Origin: Hofstenia miamia | Lineage: Eukaryota > Xenacoelomorpha > Acoela | Length of the DNA: 64,000 nt | Assembly: GCA_004352715.1 (NCBI GenBank) | Contig: SCFE01000015.1 | Span: forward strand, 831,355 to 895,354 | Direction of reading: 5' to 3' | Part shown: positions 45,966 to 56,346 of the stretch, in pieces | How the letters are laid out: each line of letters opens with the position of its first letter | How positions within the stretch are numbered: position 1 is the stretch's first letter | Position numbers and translations under genes: made by a program | Notes under the pieces: generated by a model | What the model was told of the DNA's origin: nothing | Databases searched by the model: none | Seen by the model: only the letters and a program-made list of their open reading frames with translations

Positions 45966-46726
45966 CTATATTTTTATTTTGCTAAACTCTAATACAATCC
46001 AATTTACATTATTACCACCAGTTGAGGTTCCCATATCATCGTTGCGGAAAAGTTTTTTATTTACCAAAGTCTTGCAATTTTCTCCGATCGCATTAACATA
46101 GCATCTAGGAAGAAAATAATAAAGTCCATTGTTGAGTTTAATCTTTACTGCGATACCATATCTTGTGTTCAAATGCACCGCATCTTCGATTGTAAACCAT
46201 TGTTTTTTCGGAAGTTCGCTAGCAGGGCATGCATTTAAAAAGGTGTGTGATGATAGTAGCGGCTGGGAGTTGACATTGTTTAATCGTTGTAAAACATTGT
46301 CGTCCTCACTCATCTCGGGGATGGGGAAGACAATCGCATTGTTATTAACTGTAGGACGTCTTCGTTTGTGAAGTGACTTGCGCTTTTCTTTAACTGGCGC
46401 AGGAGGAGGATGAATCGTTTCTTGTGTTAACGGATTATAACCATGCGAGGGTGGCGGAGTTGTACATAGATCATCAAACAGGGTACTCAGCNTTGTAAAA
46501 CATTGTCGTCCTCACTCATCTCGGGGATGGGGAAGACAATCGCATTGTTATTAACTGTAGGACGTCTTCGTTTGTGAAGTGACTTGCGCTTTTCTTTAAC
46601 TGGCGCAGGAGGAGGATGAATCGTTTCTTGTGTTAACGGATTATAACCATGCGAGGGTGGCGGAGTTGTACATAGATCATCAAACAGGGTACTCAGCGAA
46701 CCGGATGTTAGCGTTTCAACAGACAT
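45966..46726 (-). CDS. X-right: terminal small gene X of the Polinton-like element
   Basis: The ATG at 46726 follows CACTTTTGGCA and a TATA box at 46800-46791, exactly as for X-left. The frame is complete but appears split because about 220 bp is repeated around the N at 46492. The N-terminal third is rich in Pro and Lys/Arg (PPPAPVKEKRKSLHKRRRP), like a nuclear localisation signal. The C-terminal two thirds carry PKKQWFTIEDAVHLNTRYG, YYFLPRCYVNAIG and NKKLFRNDD. Function unknown; a single-strand- or end-binding protein would fit a linear protein-primed element, but this is inference. Confidence 0.65.
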
Positions 46727-46790
46727 TGCCAAAAGTGAGAGACGAAATTGTGTAGAAGAAGAATAATGATTTTATCCGAAGAAATGAAGT

Positions 46791-46800
46791 GAATATATAG
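46791..46800 (-). promoter_or_regulatory. TATA box of X-right
   Basis: CTATATATTC on the minus strand, 65 bp before the ATG; identical to the box before X-left. Confidence 0.65.
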
Positions 46801-47186
46801 ATTGACCAGCCAATGGAAATACATTTGAATTTATGAAAAATAATTATTGGTTGAAAAACCGTGATACGATAAATGTGTTACAATGAATTTTGACAAATGA
46901 AGTTTTTGAAAGTTTTTCCGGATTATACTGTAAGCTTCTCGAAATTATGGAAAATTAGTTTGTAATATGTGTACGTATCCCGAAAGGGGTTGTTATAATA
47001 CGGTATATATTAACATGGCGTAATGCAAACAAATGTGATATTATCAAAAATTACTCATACCAAAAAATGGCTGTAATATGTAAATCAATTAAAATCACTA
47101 ATTGAAATCCATTAGTAGATATACTTAAAAATATCTGACGTCACTGAAAATCCATTAGCGGAGATGTAAATCAAGTAGGTGACTCA

Positions 47187-47378
47187 CTAATTAACACCCC
47201 TCAATATAGCAGAGGTCAAGGTCATTTTGTGTAACCAAGCCTGTTTTATGTACACTACTTTTGCATACCCTGTATTCGAGCATTGTTTGCGTTTACAGCC
47301 GCACTTGCAAACATACTCCTCTTTTTCAACTTCTGTAAAATAATGCTCAACGATCTGCTTATTCATTCGTGAAGGCAT
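47187..47378 (-). pseudogene. BED-zinc-finger-like hAT fragment
   Basis: The 63-codon frame MPSRMNKQIVEHYFTEVEKEEYVCKCGCKRKQCSNTGYAK resembles the N-terminal BED finger of hAT transposases (YF...y.CkC...Q...TGYxNL). The expected C-terminal His pair is missing, so it is probably a fragment. No transposase body follows. Confidence 0.4.
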
Positions 47379-47741
47379 ATTGATATGCTAGCACTCAAAT
47401 TGTAGGTCACAATGCTATACGCAATGCAGAACTGAATATTTCTAGTTGCGCCTGATTGGTTGGTTGTTTGCAATGCTGATGATGCAGTTTGCACAGCCGC
47501 CGCAGGTTGACCGCTAATGCACTGAATAACGTGAGAGCTAGCAANAAAAAAAATCAAATAAAGCAAAAGAGGTGTAAAGAAAAGATAGCTGTATAAAAGT
47601 TAGTAAAAGATGTAATAATCTGCAAACGTGTATAATTATATTTGAAATCTATGTATATCTATAAATTATATTAATAAATAACATTACATGTATGTTAATT
47701 ATTTTTACTTGGAAATATTTTTCGATTCCACTTTTTAAACA

Positions 47742-48080
47742 AGTAAGTTAATGTGTGAAAGTAATACATGTAAAGTAAGTTAATGTGTGAAAGTAATACA
47801 TTTAAAGTAAGTTAATGTGTGAAAGTAAGTTAATGCGGGAAAGTAATAAATGTAAAGTAAGTAAGTGTGGGAAAGTAATACATGTAAAGTAAGTAAATGT
47901 GGGAAAGTAAAGTAAAAAAGTAAGTAAGTTAATGTGGGAAAGTAATAAATGTAAAGTAGGTAAATGTGGGAAAGTAAAGTAAAAATAAAAAAAATGTAAG
48001 TTAATGTGGGAAAGTAAAACTAAAAAAAAGTAAGTGTGGGAAAGTAAAACTAAAAAGTAAGTAAATGTATAAAAGTAAAA
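47742..48080. repeat. Minisatellite of AAGTAAGTTAATGTGkGAAA-type units
   Basis: Irregular tandem units of about 30-45 bp built from GTAAGTTAATGTG, GGAAAGTAA and AATGTAAA words, diverged and variable in length. Confidence 0.85.
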
Positions 48081-48134
48081 AAATGTAAACAAAATTTGAC
48101 CACATAAATAACACAAAAACTAGTAAAAGTACAT

Positions 48135-48288
48135 GCATGACGTCAGTACAACACCTCCGTCGATATCCATGGCGTCTCAGGTCAAAGGCCACCTCTCTCG
48201 ACCAATCAGCGAAAAGTGACACAGGCTTCTGCCCACCTCTCGACCAATCAGAAAAAAGTGTAACCTCCTTCTAGTCCCTTCTACTACT
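48135..48288 (-). repeat. Right terminal inverted repeat with CRE
   Basis: The inverse of 25037-25190. TGACGTCA is at 48138-48145, 143 bp from the terminus against 144 bp at the left end. Both CCAAT-type motifs and the GACCTGAGACGCC block are kept. Confidence 0.9.
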
Positions 48289-48294
48289 AATACA
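48289..48294. repeat. 6-bp target-site duplication AATACA, right copy
   Basis: Identical to 25031-25036. Confidence 0.8.
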
Positions 48295-49566
48295 TTCATT
48301 ATTTAAAAACGGATTTGCAGTTTATATCTTCAACATCTTGATATATTCGATAATTTAAACTTAGCAACAAATTTGCTGGATTTTTTTAATATGAATGCCT
48401 CTGATTTTCCTAATTCCTCCATATTGTATTTTTAGATTTTTCACATATATATACATTTTTTAATACAATTACTTGACCAACAGGAGAAGTTTCCAATCGA
48501 TTGGGTTTACTTCCTACAAGGAGGAAAAATGCAGTGGAAGGATTGCATGCAATGCGATATGCACATTGACCTAACTGAAATCGCTCGCAACTCAAATCAG
48601 GAGCAAGTCCTTTATTATAACTACTTTCAGAGGCTAAAGTGAAAGTAATTTGAACACATTTTCTGTATTTATACTTGTACAAGAAAAAAGTATTAAATTC
48701 AAATTTAGGCAAGTTAAAAAATGTAACTAAAGGTATTTTGTGGAAGCACAGTCGTAATACGGAATGATACTTCGTCCTGTTCGTTCTTCTGTTAACATGA
48801 GTTGAAGTCGGAAAGGGACCTGCGGTGGGTTGGGGTTCGACAGAGCTATTGGGAAAATGAGTTGAAATTGAAAAAATATACCATTGTTAAAAAATCTTTT
48901 TTAAAAAATAATGTTTTCATGTTTGGCCGAAAAACGCTGGTTTATTCAATTGCCATTTCCTATGCCTAAGCTTGCTTATAGATGTTAACTATAAAAAACG
49001 GGGTGCATATATTTATCCTCTTTGCATTGTTGTATAAATTAGCTTTATAAGGGATTTAATCTCTACAGATTATATGGAGTTGTATGAAATTATGAAAAAA
49101 CCATCGTGTGATATAAAACGATACTCTAATAAACACCCTGCCCACGTATTATATCAGCACATAACCTACAACACTGTTTACAGCATCTCATTATGAGCAA
49201 TCGCATAAGCAAACCAACATAAATAATGCACTCGCCATAACATCAGTGTCATCAAAAATGAACGTCAGGGTAGTTAGAACTAGATACTTCTTTCCCAGTT
49301 ACGACCTTCAATGGTTTTGATTCTAGACTGATTATACTTTGATTACAAAATAGCATGTTTACCATGTCCCGATCCAAGGCCTAGCTAAGACTCAATGTCC
49401 CTTTGATATACCATAACACGGAAAACACTATTAATGCTAAATTACCTTAAATACGTTGCCGGTAACCATCATGATATCCAGTACATTTTAAATATTGAAT
49501 TTGTTTTACATTGGAACTTACAATGAAAAGGTGTCGTCAAGTATACAAATTATGGATGGAATTTTA
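48295..49566. other. Noncoding AT-rich sequence right of the element
   Basis: No gene recognised. Confidence 0.6.
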
Positions 49567-49882
49567 ATGCTTCCTTCAATTTTATACGGAAGCTATATAT
49601 TTACTGAAAGATTGGGTCATTAACTTAAAGCTAAAAAACGTTGCCGAAATAAAAGGCTTGAGATTACCCAATAGGGGTGGTGACTTATATATTTTTGACA
49701 ACCATTCAATGGTTGATGCAATACGATCATTTCATTACAATTCAAATGAAATAGTAACAATGCAAAACAAATCGTTTAAACTCAATCTTACTTTCACATA
49801 TCGAAAATTTAACATTGACAGATATTTGGAATATTTTCACAATAAGATTTTCTTGCCGAAACATAAGCATTCTCACATCTAA
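49567..49882 (+). other. Open stretch of about 105 codons, unassigned
   Basis: Open from a stop near 49566 to the TAA at 49882, reading YLLKDWVINLKLKNVAEIKG, then GGDLYIFDNHSMVDAIRSFHYNSNE and FNIDRYLEYFHNKIF. The first ATG is internal. No family recognised; it may be an exon or chance. Confidence 0.2.
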
Positions 49883-49947
49883 AGACGAAAGTTAAGATGC
49901 TGATATAAGTGTTTCCTGAATTTGAGTACACACTCTGATAATGCAGC

Positions 49948-52867
49948 CAGGGCTGCACTGCTTATGAAAAAAGTGGGGGGACGCAATTTTGACCACATTT
50001 TTTCAAAATAACAAACTACATGTAATTGTTTCAAATATATTTCTTATCAAATACTACAGATATAAAATTTGGCATAATTCTAGAGCTTTCACTCCTACAT
50101 GCTAATTAACAAATGTGTAAGCTAAAGATGATAAAATAAGCGTGGCGTAGTATAATTATTATGTCTATCTAGACATTTCTATGTTATACTAACACAAAAA
50201 TAAAACATTTCCAAACAATTTAATAAATTTTATAAAAGATTTTGGATAACAAAAATGTATAAAACTAGACAAAAAATTTTTCAATGTTATTCAAGTTCGT
50301 ATTTGATTTGATAGTACGTGAAAAATTGTCAATTGCACTTCTGTGTTGAACCAATTCGAAAACAGCCTTTTCTGCATTCCACATATGAGAGGGTGGACAA
50401 TTTATAGATATAAACAGTATGCCACTAACGTTTGATATATGCAGTGATGAGCGAATATCAGTAAGGACAAGATTCATTTTTGAAAAACCTCTTTCTTCCT
50501 TCCTCAGATGAGGAAGAACATCAATTAGGTTTTTATTTATTTCTTGAATTATGGGTGGAATGAAATTGACATTTGAAAAGTATTCCCTAAATGATGGAAT
50601 GAAATTCTGTGGTATTAATTTGAATCGATTAATTAATTTCATTAGCCTTGCTTCACCTTCGAGCCATAGAGCAGGTATATCAGGCCATTTAGATGAATTT
50701 AAAACAGCAATTCCGTCAAGAAAGAATTTGTTTCTCTCATCTTGTTGAAAACGTTGAATTATGTTGTCAACTAAAGCTTGTATAAATTGTTTATGCTCAA
50801 AGCGAACGTATGCTGTTCTTGATGAACCGCATTGCAAACTGATGCCCTTAAATGTGCTCTGACCATCCAAAGTAAAGTTACAGAATTTATACATTCCACT
50901 TTCTATACCTGATTTTATTTGCTCTAGAGAATTAATCGACCATTGAAAATGTTTCATTACACTTACAATGGTTGTCCGACTTTTCCAAAACCAGAAAAAG
51001 GGTTTTCAATTGAGAGAGACAATCTTTCAACAATGCCACATCTTCTATAAATTGAACAGTTGTCAGCTTTTTATGCAATCCCGCAAATACTGTGCGATCA
51101 GTAGATTTTGTAGATAGATTGAAAGCAAGATCATTAAAGAGCTTAGAGTGCGGGGTAGTCTTCCCAGAAGGCCTTAACAGCACGATAAGAGGAAGAAACC
51201 CAGCGAATTGTAAATATTTTTCCAATTTTAAGAAAGTCATCATGAAGAGATTCTGATTTTGCTCTTAACATTCGTAACAGTTTTGGTGATGCTGAAGATG
51301 TTATAAATTTTTTGAAAAACAGTTTGTATGTGATAGATGTCATTGATGCAAGCAACTGCATCGGTTACAGCAGCTCTAGTCTATGGCTGAGACCAGACTT
51401 GTCAACGAGCCGACACTTCCAAGCTCGGTTCGCCACATAAAATCTCTGAATGAGGCNAATTAGGTTTTTATTTATTTCTTGAATTATGGGTGGAATGAAA
51501 TTGACATTTGAAAAGTATTCCCTAAATGATGGAATGAAATTCTGTGGTATTAATTTGAATCGATTAATTAATTTCATTAGCCTTGCTTCACCTTCGAGCC
51601 ATAGAGCAGGTATATCAGGCCATTTAGATGAATTTAAAACAGCAATTCCGTCAAGAAAGAATTTGTTTCTCTCATCTTGTTGAAAACGTTGAATTATGTT
51701 GTCAACTAAAGCTTGTATAAATTGTTTATGCTCAAAGCGAACGTATGCTGTTCTTGATGAACCGCATTGCAAACTGATGCCCTTAAATGTGCTCTGACCA
51801 TCCAAAGTAAAGTTACAGAATTTATACATTCCACTTTCTATACCTGATTTTATTTGCTCTAGAGAATTAATCGACCATTGAAAATGTTTCATTACACTTA
51901 CAATGGTTGTCCGACTTTTCCAAAACCAGAGAAAGGGTTTTCAATTGAGAGAGACAATCTTTCAACAATGCCACATCTTCTATAAATTGAACAGTTGTCA
52001 GCTTTTTATGCAATCCCGCAAATACTGTGCGATCAGTAGATTTTGTAGATAGATTGAAAGCAAGATCATTAAAGAGCTTAGAGTGCGGGGTAGTCTTCCC
52101 AGAAGGCCTTAACAGCACGATAAGAGGAAGAAACCCAGCGAATTGTAAATATTTTTCCAATTTTAAGAAAGTCATCATGAAGAGATTCTGATTTTGCTCT
52201 TAACATTCGTAGCAGTTTTGGTGATGCTGAAAATATGTTATAAATTTTTTGAAACACAGTTTGTATGTGATAGATGCCATTTATGCAAGCAACTGCATCG
52301 GTTACAGCCAGCTCTAGTCTATGGCTGAGACAATGCCAGAGAACTATGTTCTTAAATATATTGCGTAGCTTAACACCAACTCCACTTTTCTTTCCCAAAA
52401 GTACAGATGCCCCATCGCTAACAAAAGCCACAAGATGATCAGATAAGTAATCATCGGAAAATCCATTTTCATGCAGAATTTCTAAGAGACTACTCACAAT
52501 CCCCTCTGAATCTTGATTTTTCAATTCTGAAATTCCAAGAAAAATGTTTTGAGCTTCATGACAAACAACAGCACGTATGTATACAATGAGGCATGATTTA
52601 TCAGACAAAGATGTTGATTCATCTAAAATAATTGAAAAGTTTGACAATGTCCTTATTACATTAGAACATAGCGTTTTTCTCATTGTAGTTGCAATGCAAT
52701 TTATCATTCTGCAACATGTCATCCGAGAGTGCAAAATACGTGTCCCATCTCAATCCCGTTTCGTATTTGAAGTTTGACGAGCATTTCATAATCTGAAAAT
52801 GGTCGGNTTTCTTAAATAAGATTATAGGAAAGGCATACTGACTGCAAAAAATAAGAAAAATCTCCAT
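49948..52867 (-). mobile_element. Degraded hAT element, KIAA1586/SUMO-ligase-like transposase type
   Basis: A transposase remnant (52867-50265) is followed by a possible terminus CAGGGCTGCACTGC at 49948, which resembles hAT ends. No matching 8-bp duplication was found. About 0.93 kb is repeated around the N at 51457, and another N lies at 52807. Confidence 0.6.
50265..52867 (-). pseudogene. hAT-type transposase (KIAA1586-like)
   Basis: Blocks in order: SIILDESTSLSDKSCLIVYIRAV (first catalytic Asp), HLVAFVSDGASVLLGKKSGVGVKLRN (second Asp), VLWHCLSHRLELAV (the CxxH motif of hAT insertion domains), TIRWVSSSYRAVKAF, and at the C-terminus EERGFSKMNLVLTDIRSSLHISNVSGILFISINCPP (third catalytic residue, dimerisation segment). 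The frame changes near 52085 and 51880. The segment 52xxx-50524 is partly present twice because of the N at 51457; the left copy ends with an unrelated GAGCCGACACTTCC-type sequence. All three acidic residues survive, but the frameshifts indicate a dead copy. Confidence 0.75.
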
Positions 52868-53162
52868 AATTAAATTAACAAGCAGAACTATATAAACTTG
52901 CTTCGCCTAAAATAGGCACGTTGTATTTCAAATACTGGGCTCAAGCTCGGCTCTTTAGAAGCTAGGCTCGTTGACAAGTCTAGCTGAGACGATCCCACTC
53001 CCAAGTTTCTTATATAAATGCAATAGAGCAAAGTGCTAGTAACAAAACAGTGTTATAATGATGTTGTTTGGCGGGTAAATGAATGTATTAATGGTAATTA
53101 TCTTAGCCAATCATCTGTTGTGATTAATTTCATGATTGTAATTGCTCGAGAGTGGAAATAGA
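52868..53162. other. Noncoding sequence
   Basis: Includes GGCTCG-rich words near 52930-52980 (AGGCTCGTTGACAAGTC) whose inverse resembles the odd end of the first hAT copy (near 51395). Confidence 0.4.
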
Positions 53163-53166
53163 TTAA

Positions 53167-54028
53167 CCCTTTCCATGCGTAATTGTATAAAATGACGTCA
53201 TCCTTACTTGCGTAATTAATTTTTTGCGTTTTTAAAAGTTGACGTTTTTCTACTATAACACAGTGTATAATCAATCAAATTTTAAGTTTTTGGTATCGTT
53301 GTAAAGCTGAATTAATGGAGTTTCGAATAATACCATTTTACCGTGTATGGCTAATGTTATCAGGTGATCTTTAGTCATGTATTTTGGAAAAGCAATAAAA
53401 CACAACAGTTGTTTTTGTTGTTTATGATCTGGATTTGTAAAGTTATCCATGTCAAACCCAATCAAATTTTAGATCACACAATAGAGAAATTATTCAGGGA
53501 TATGATGATGCCTCATATGTCCAGAAATTTTAGTTCAGTGCCTCATAATCATCTTTCATTGTACTCTAGTGTCGCTTTGCAATTATGACGTTATGACGTC
53601 AAGCAGGTGATAGTCAGGGGAGTTAAATACATTATTTCAATTATGATTTCCTTGTACCACCAATATTTCTATTACTGCTTTTAATGAAAACAATATCAAA
53701 AAAATAATAATTTATTTTATTGGTAAAACAACAGCAAAAGAAATAACAATAAAATATCACAGTTTCTGTTTACAAGTAAGTGTCAACAAGCAGACGACAG
53801 ACGACCTTCAACTACAGAAATAGCCAATTAAAATTGTTCTAAACCAACCAATCAATTGTTGATTTTAGAGGGAAATCCGTCTACGTCAGTTCTATTTATA
53901 AATTTAGACATGGGAAATGCTTACGATCAGGTTTGATAATGTTTTTAAGCAAGAACGCCTAAAGGCGTTATACGCAAGTTAAGACGTAATTTTAATGACG
54001 CCTTTAGGCGTTTTACGCATGGAAAGGG
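53167..54028. mobile_element. piggyBac-type nonautonomous element (MITE), 862 bp
   Basis: Ends CCCTTTCCATGCGTAA and its inverse TTACGCATGGAAAGGG, each directly next to TTAA (53163-53166 and 54029-54032). TTAA targets and CCC-beginning inverted repeats define piggyBac. There is no transposase frame, so it would depend on an element elsewhere. Two palindromes ACGCCT-AA-AGGCGT (about 53948) and ACGCCT-TT-AGGCGT (about 53998) sit just inside the right end. Confidence 0.88.
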
Positions 54029-54124
54029 TTAAAACCCAATTAACGCGTAGTGCACATTCAAGCGAATTGCAAGTCAGTGAAAAAATACATGTCTTTATAA
54101 AATTATTGATGTTTATAAAATTTG

Positions 54125-54147
54125 GCGCAGTGGCCAGTCCGACCCTG
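54125..54147 (-). repeat. Possible hAT-type terminus
   Basis: The inverse reads CAGGGTCGGACTGGCCACT, a common style of hAT inverted repeat. It could pair imperfectly with 49948, but flanking 8-mers do not match. Confidence 0.35.
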
Positions 54148-54167
54148 CTGCGTCCCCCTTAAATTTA

Positions 54168-55135
54168 NNNNNNNNNNNNNNNNNNNNNNNNNNNNNNNNN
54201 NNNNNNNNNNNNNNNNNNNNNNNNNNNNNNNNNNNNNNNNNNNNNNNNNNNNNNNNNNNNNNNNNNNNNNNNNNNNNNNNNNNNNNNNNNNNNNNNNNNN
54301 NNNNNNNNNNNNNNNNNNNNNNNNNNNNNNNNNNNNNNNNNNNNNNNNNNNNNNNNNNNNNNNNNNNNNNNNNNNNNNNNNNNNNNNNNNNNNNNNNNNN
54401 NNNNNNNNNNNNNNNNNNNNNNNNNNNNNNNNNNNNNNNNNNNNNNNNNNNNNNNNNNNNNNNNNNNNNNNNNNNNNNNNNNNNNNNNNNNNNNNNNNNN
54501 NNNNNNNNNNNNNNNNNNNNNNNNNNNNNNNNNNNNNNNNNNNNNNNNNNNNNNNNNNNNNNNNNNNNNNNNNNNNNNNNNNNNNNNNNNNNNNNNNNNN
54601 NNNNNNNNNNNNNNNNNNNNNNNNNNNNNNNNNNNNNNNNNNNNNNNNNNNNNNNNNNNNNNNNNNNNNNNNNNNNNNNNNNNNNNNNNNNNNNNNNNNN
54701 NNNNNNNNNNNNNNNNNNNNNNNNNNNNNNNNNNNNNNNNNNNNNNNNNNNNNNNNNNNNNNNNNNNNNNNNNNNNNNNNNNNNNNNNNNNNNNNNNNNN
54801 NNNNNNNNNNNNNNNNNNNNNNNNNNNNNNNNNNNNNNNNNNNNNNNNNNNNNNNNNNNNNNNNNNNNNNNNNNNNNNNNNNNNNNNNNNNNNNNNNNNN
54901 NNNNNNNNNNNNNNNNNNNNNNNNNNNNNNNNNNNNNNNNNNNNNNNNNNNNNNNNNNNNNNNNNNNNNNNNNNNNNNNNNNNNNNNNNNNNNNNNNNNN
55001 NNNNNNNNNNNNNNNNNNNNNNNNNNNNNNNNNNNNNNNNNNNNNNNNNNNNNNNNNNNNNNNNNNNNNNNNNNNNNNNNNNNNNNNNNNNNNNNNNNNN
55101 NNNNNNNNNNNNNNNNNNNNNNNNNNNNNNNNNNN
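54168..55135. other. Assembly gap (968 N)
   Basis: Run of N. Confidence 1.
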
Positions 55136-55482
55136 GATAAAAATTGACCCCTTATGACTGACATTATAAGTAACTTTAGTTCCTGAAAGTGACTTTTGTC
55201 TTGATGAAACCTAGCATAAAAATTATTAATTCCTCGAGGGCTATATTGTTTAACAACGAAGAATGATTCGAGAGGAATAGAAATACCTCATCTCAATTGT
55301 TTTCATCTACATTAAATTGTTCTGAAATTAAGATCAATCTTTTCCAACATTATAACATTGATCCAAATTGATAAAAATTGACCCCTTATGACTGACATTA
55401 TAAGTAACTTTAGTTCCTGAAAGTGACTTTTGTCTTGATGAAACCTAGCATAAAAATTATTAATTCCTCGAGGGCTATATTG
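55136..55482. repeat. 113-bp direct repeat (55136-55248 and 55370-55482)
   Basis: The two copies appear identical and are 234 bp apart by start. The first touches the gap, so this may be an assembly duplicate. Confidence 0.9.
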
Positions 55483-56346
55483 GAAAACAACCAAAGAAAA
55501 TGAATTTGGTATAAGCCTATATTTAGGAACTTACAATCAAAGCAAAAAGTAAAATTTATTGATTAAATCAGTGTGTAAAGAAAATCTAAATACAATTGCT
55601 TTATTTAAAAATTTATTATATTTCAACAACTCGATTTTTAAGCAAATTCGTAGTTAAATATTTTACTATGAACAAAATACCAGTAAAGGTCTGCATTTGC
55701 GAGCAGTTTGTTGTGCTAACATGTGAACAGTTATTGAATCAAAGACTACGTGAATTACAACTCAACTCTTAAATTGTAAATATGATTAATATACTTCAAA
55801 TTGATTTAGAATAAATTTGCTTAGTGAATGTTTTACATTTGATTAATTTTCCTTTTACGCGAAAATTCTATAGCGGAATCCTTGAATTTCCAAGATTTAT
55901 TGCAAAGCCAGACAATAATTCCTAAAACATGGCATTGATTGCAAACTTTAAAGAATTTAATTTACATTTTGACTGAATTAATAACCTCGTTCAGCGATAA
56001 TTTTCAACACTATATCAAGAAACAGTTCGCCATCAAAACCAAAATTCTACAAAATATATAAAGTAAATTAGGTGGAATTAAATAGAGGTATACTACATAC
56101 ATATATTGTATACTATACATATTATTTCACAAACAATTCGAGAGTATACAAAATTTACTAACCACTCAATCGCCTAATATTTTTAAAAGCAAATTACTGT
56201 TGAGCCCTACGTCGTATAAGAATTTTTAAGAATCTGTGCAAATGGGTTTACAAGAATTTTATTACAAAAATAGCTAACATTTCATTAAATGAAAAATACA
56301 AACCATGCACACAACTAAAAGTTTCAATTAAACATTCATTCACTCA
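55483..56346. other. Noncoding sequence, probably 3' flank of the tetraspanin gene
   Basis: No coding signal. A GTAAGT donor-like site on the minus strand lies near 55531. Confidence 0.5.

Larger units (their letters stand above)
46801..48134. other. Extra sequence between right terminal repeat and X-right
   Basis: In the left arm only about 30 bp separates CRE and TATA; here there is about 1.3 kb. It contains a BED-finger-like fragment (47187-47378), an N at 47545 and a short-unit minisatellite (47742-48080). It looks like secondary insertion and expansion. Confidence 0.55.
25037..48288. mobile_element. Polinton/Maverick- or adintovirus-like element with protein-primed-type PolB
   Basis: Both ends carry the same inverted sequence starting 5'-AGTAGTAGAAGG, identical over about 56 bp and similar for about 150 bp, flanked by AATACA on each side. 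AG termini with 6-bp duplications are Polinton features. Inside are a spliced PolB gene (minus, 41841-36225), three paralogous small genes (X-left, X-right, B) and unknown genes A and C. A second PolB fragment in the opposite direction (33565-34693) and a foreign contig (31038-32564) lie between N gaps and may be misplaced. As assembled it is 23.25 kb, of which 4 kb is N. No integrase, capsid, ATPase or maturation protease was recognised. Confidence 0.75.

Noticed and set aside
48820-48850. tRNA B-box-like GGTTCGA near 48835
   Set aside because: No A box or cloverleaf could be formed around it.
51486-51683. + strand frames within the hAT region (also 50551-50748)
   Set aside because: Antisense shadows of the hAT transposase.
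49940-54155. 8-bp duplication around the proposed hAT ends
   Set aside because: Flanks AATGCAGC and CTGCGTCC do not match.
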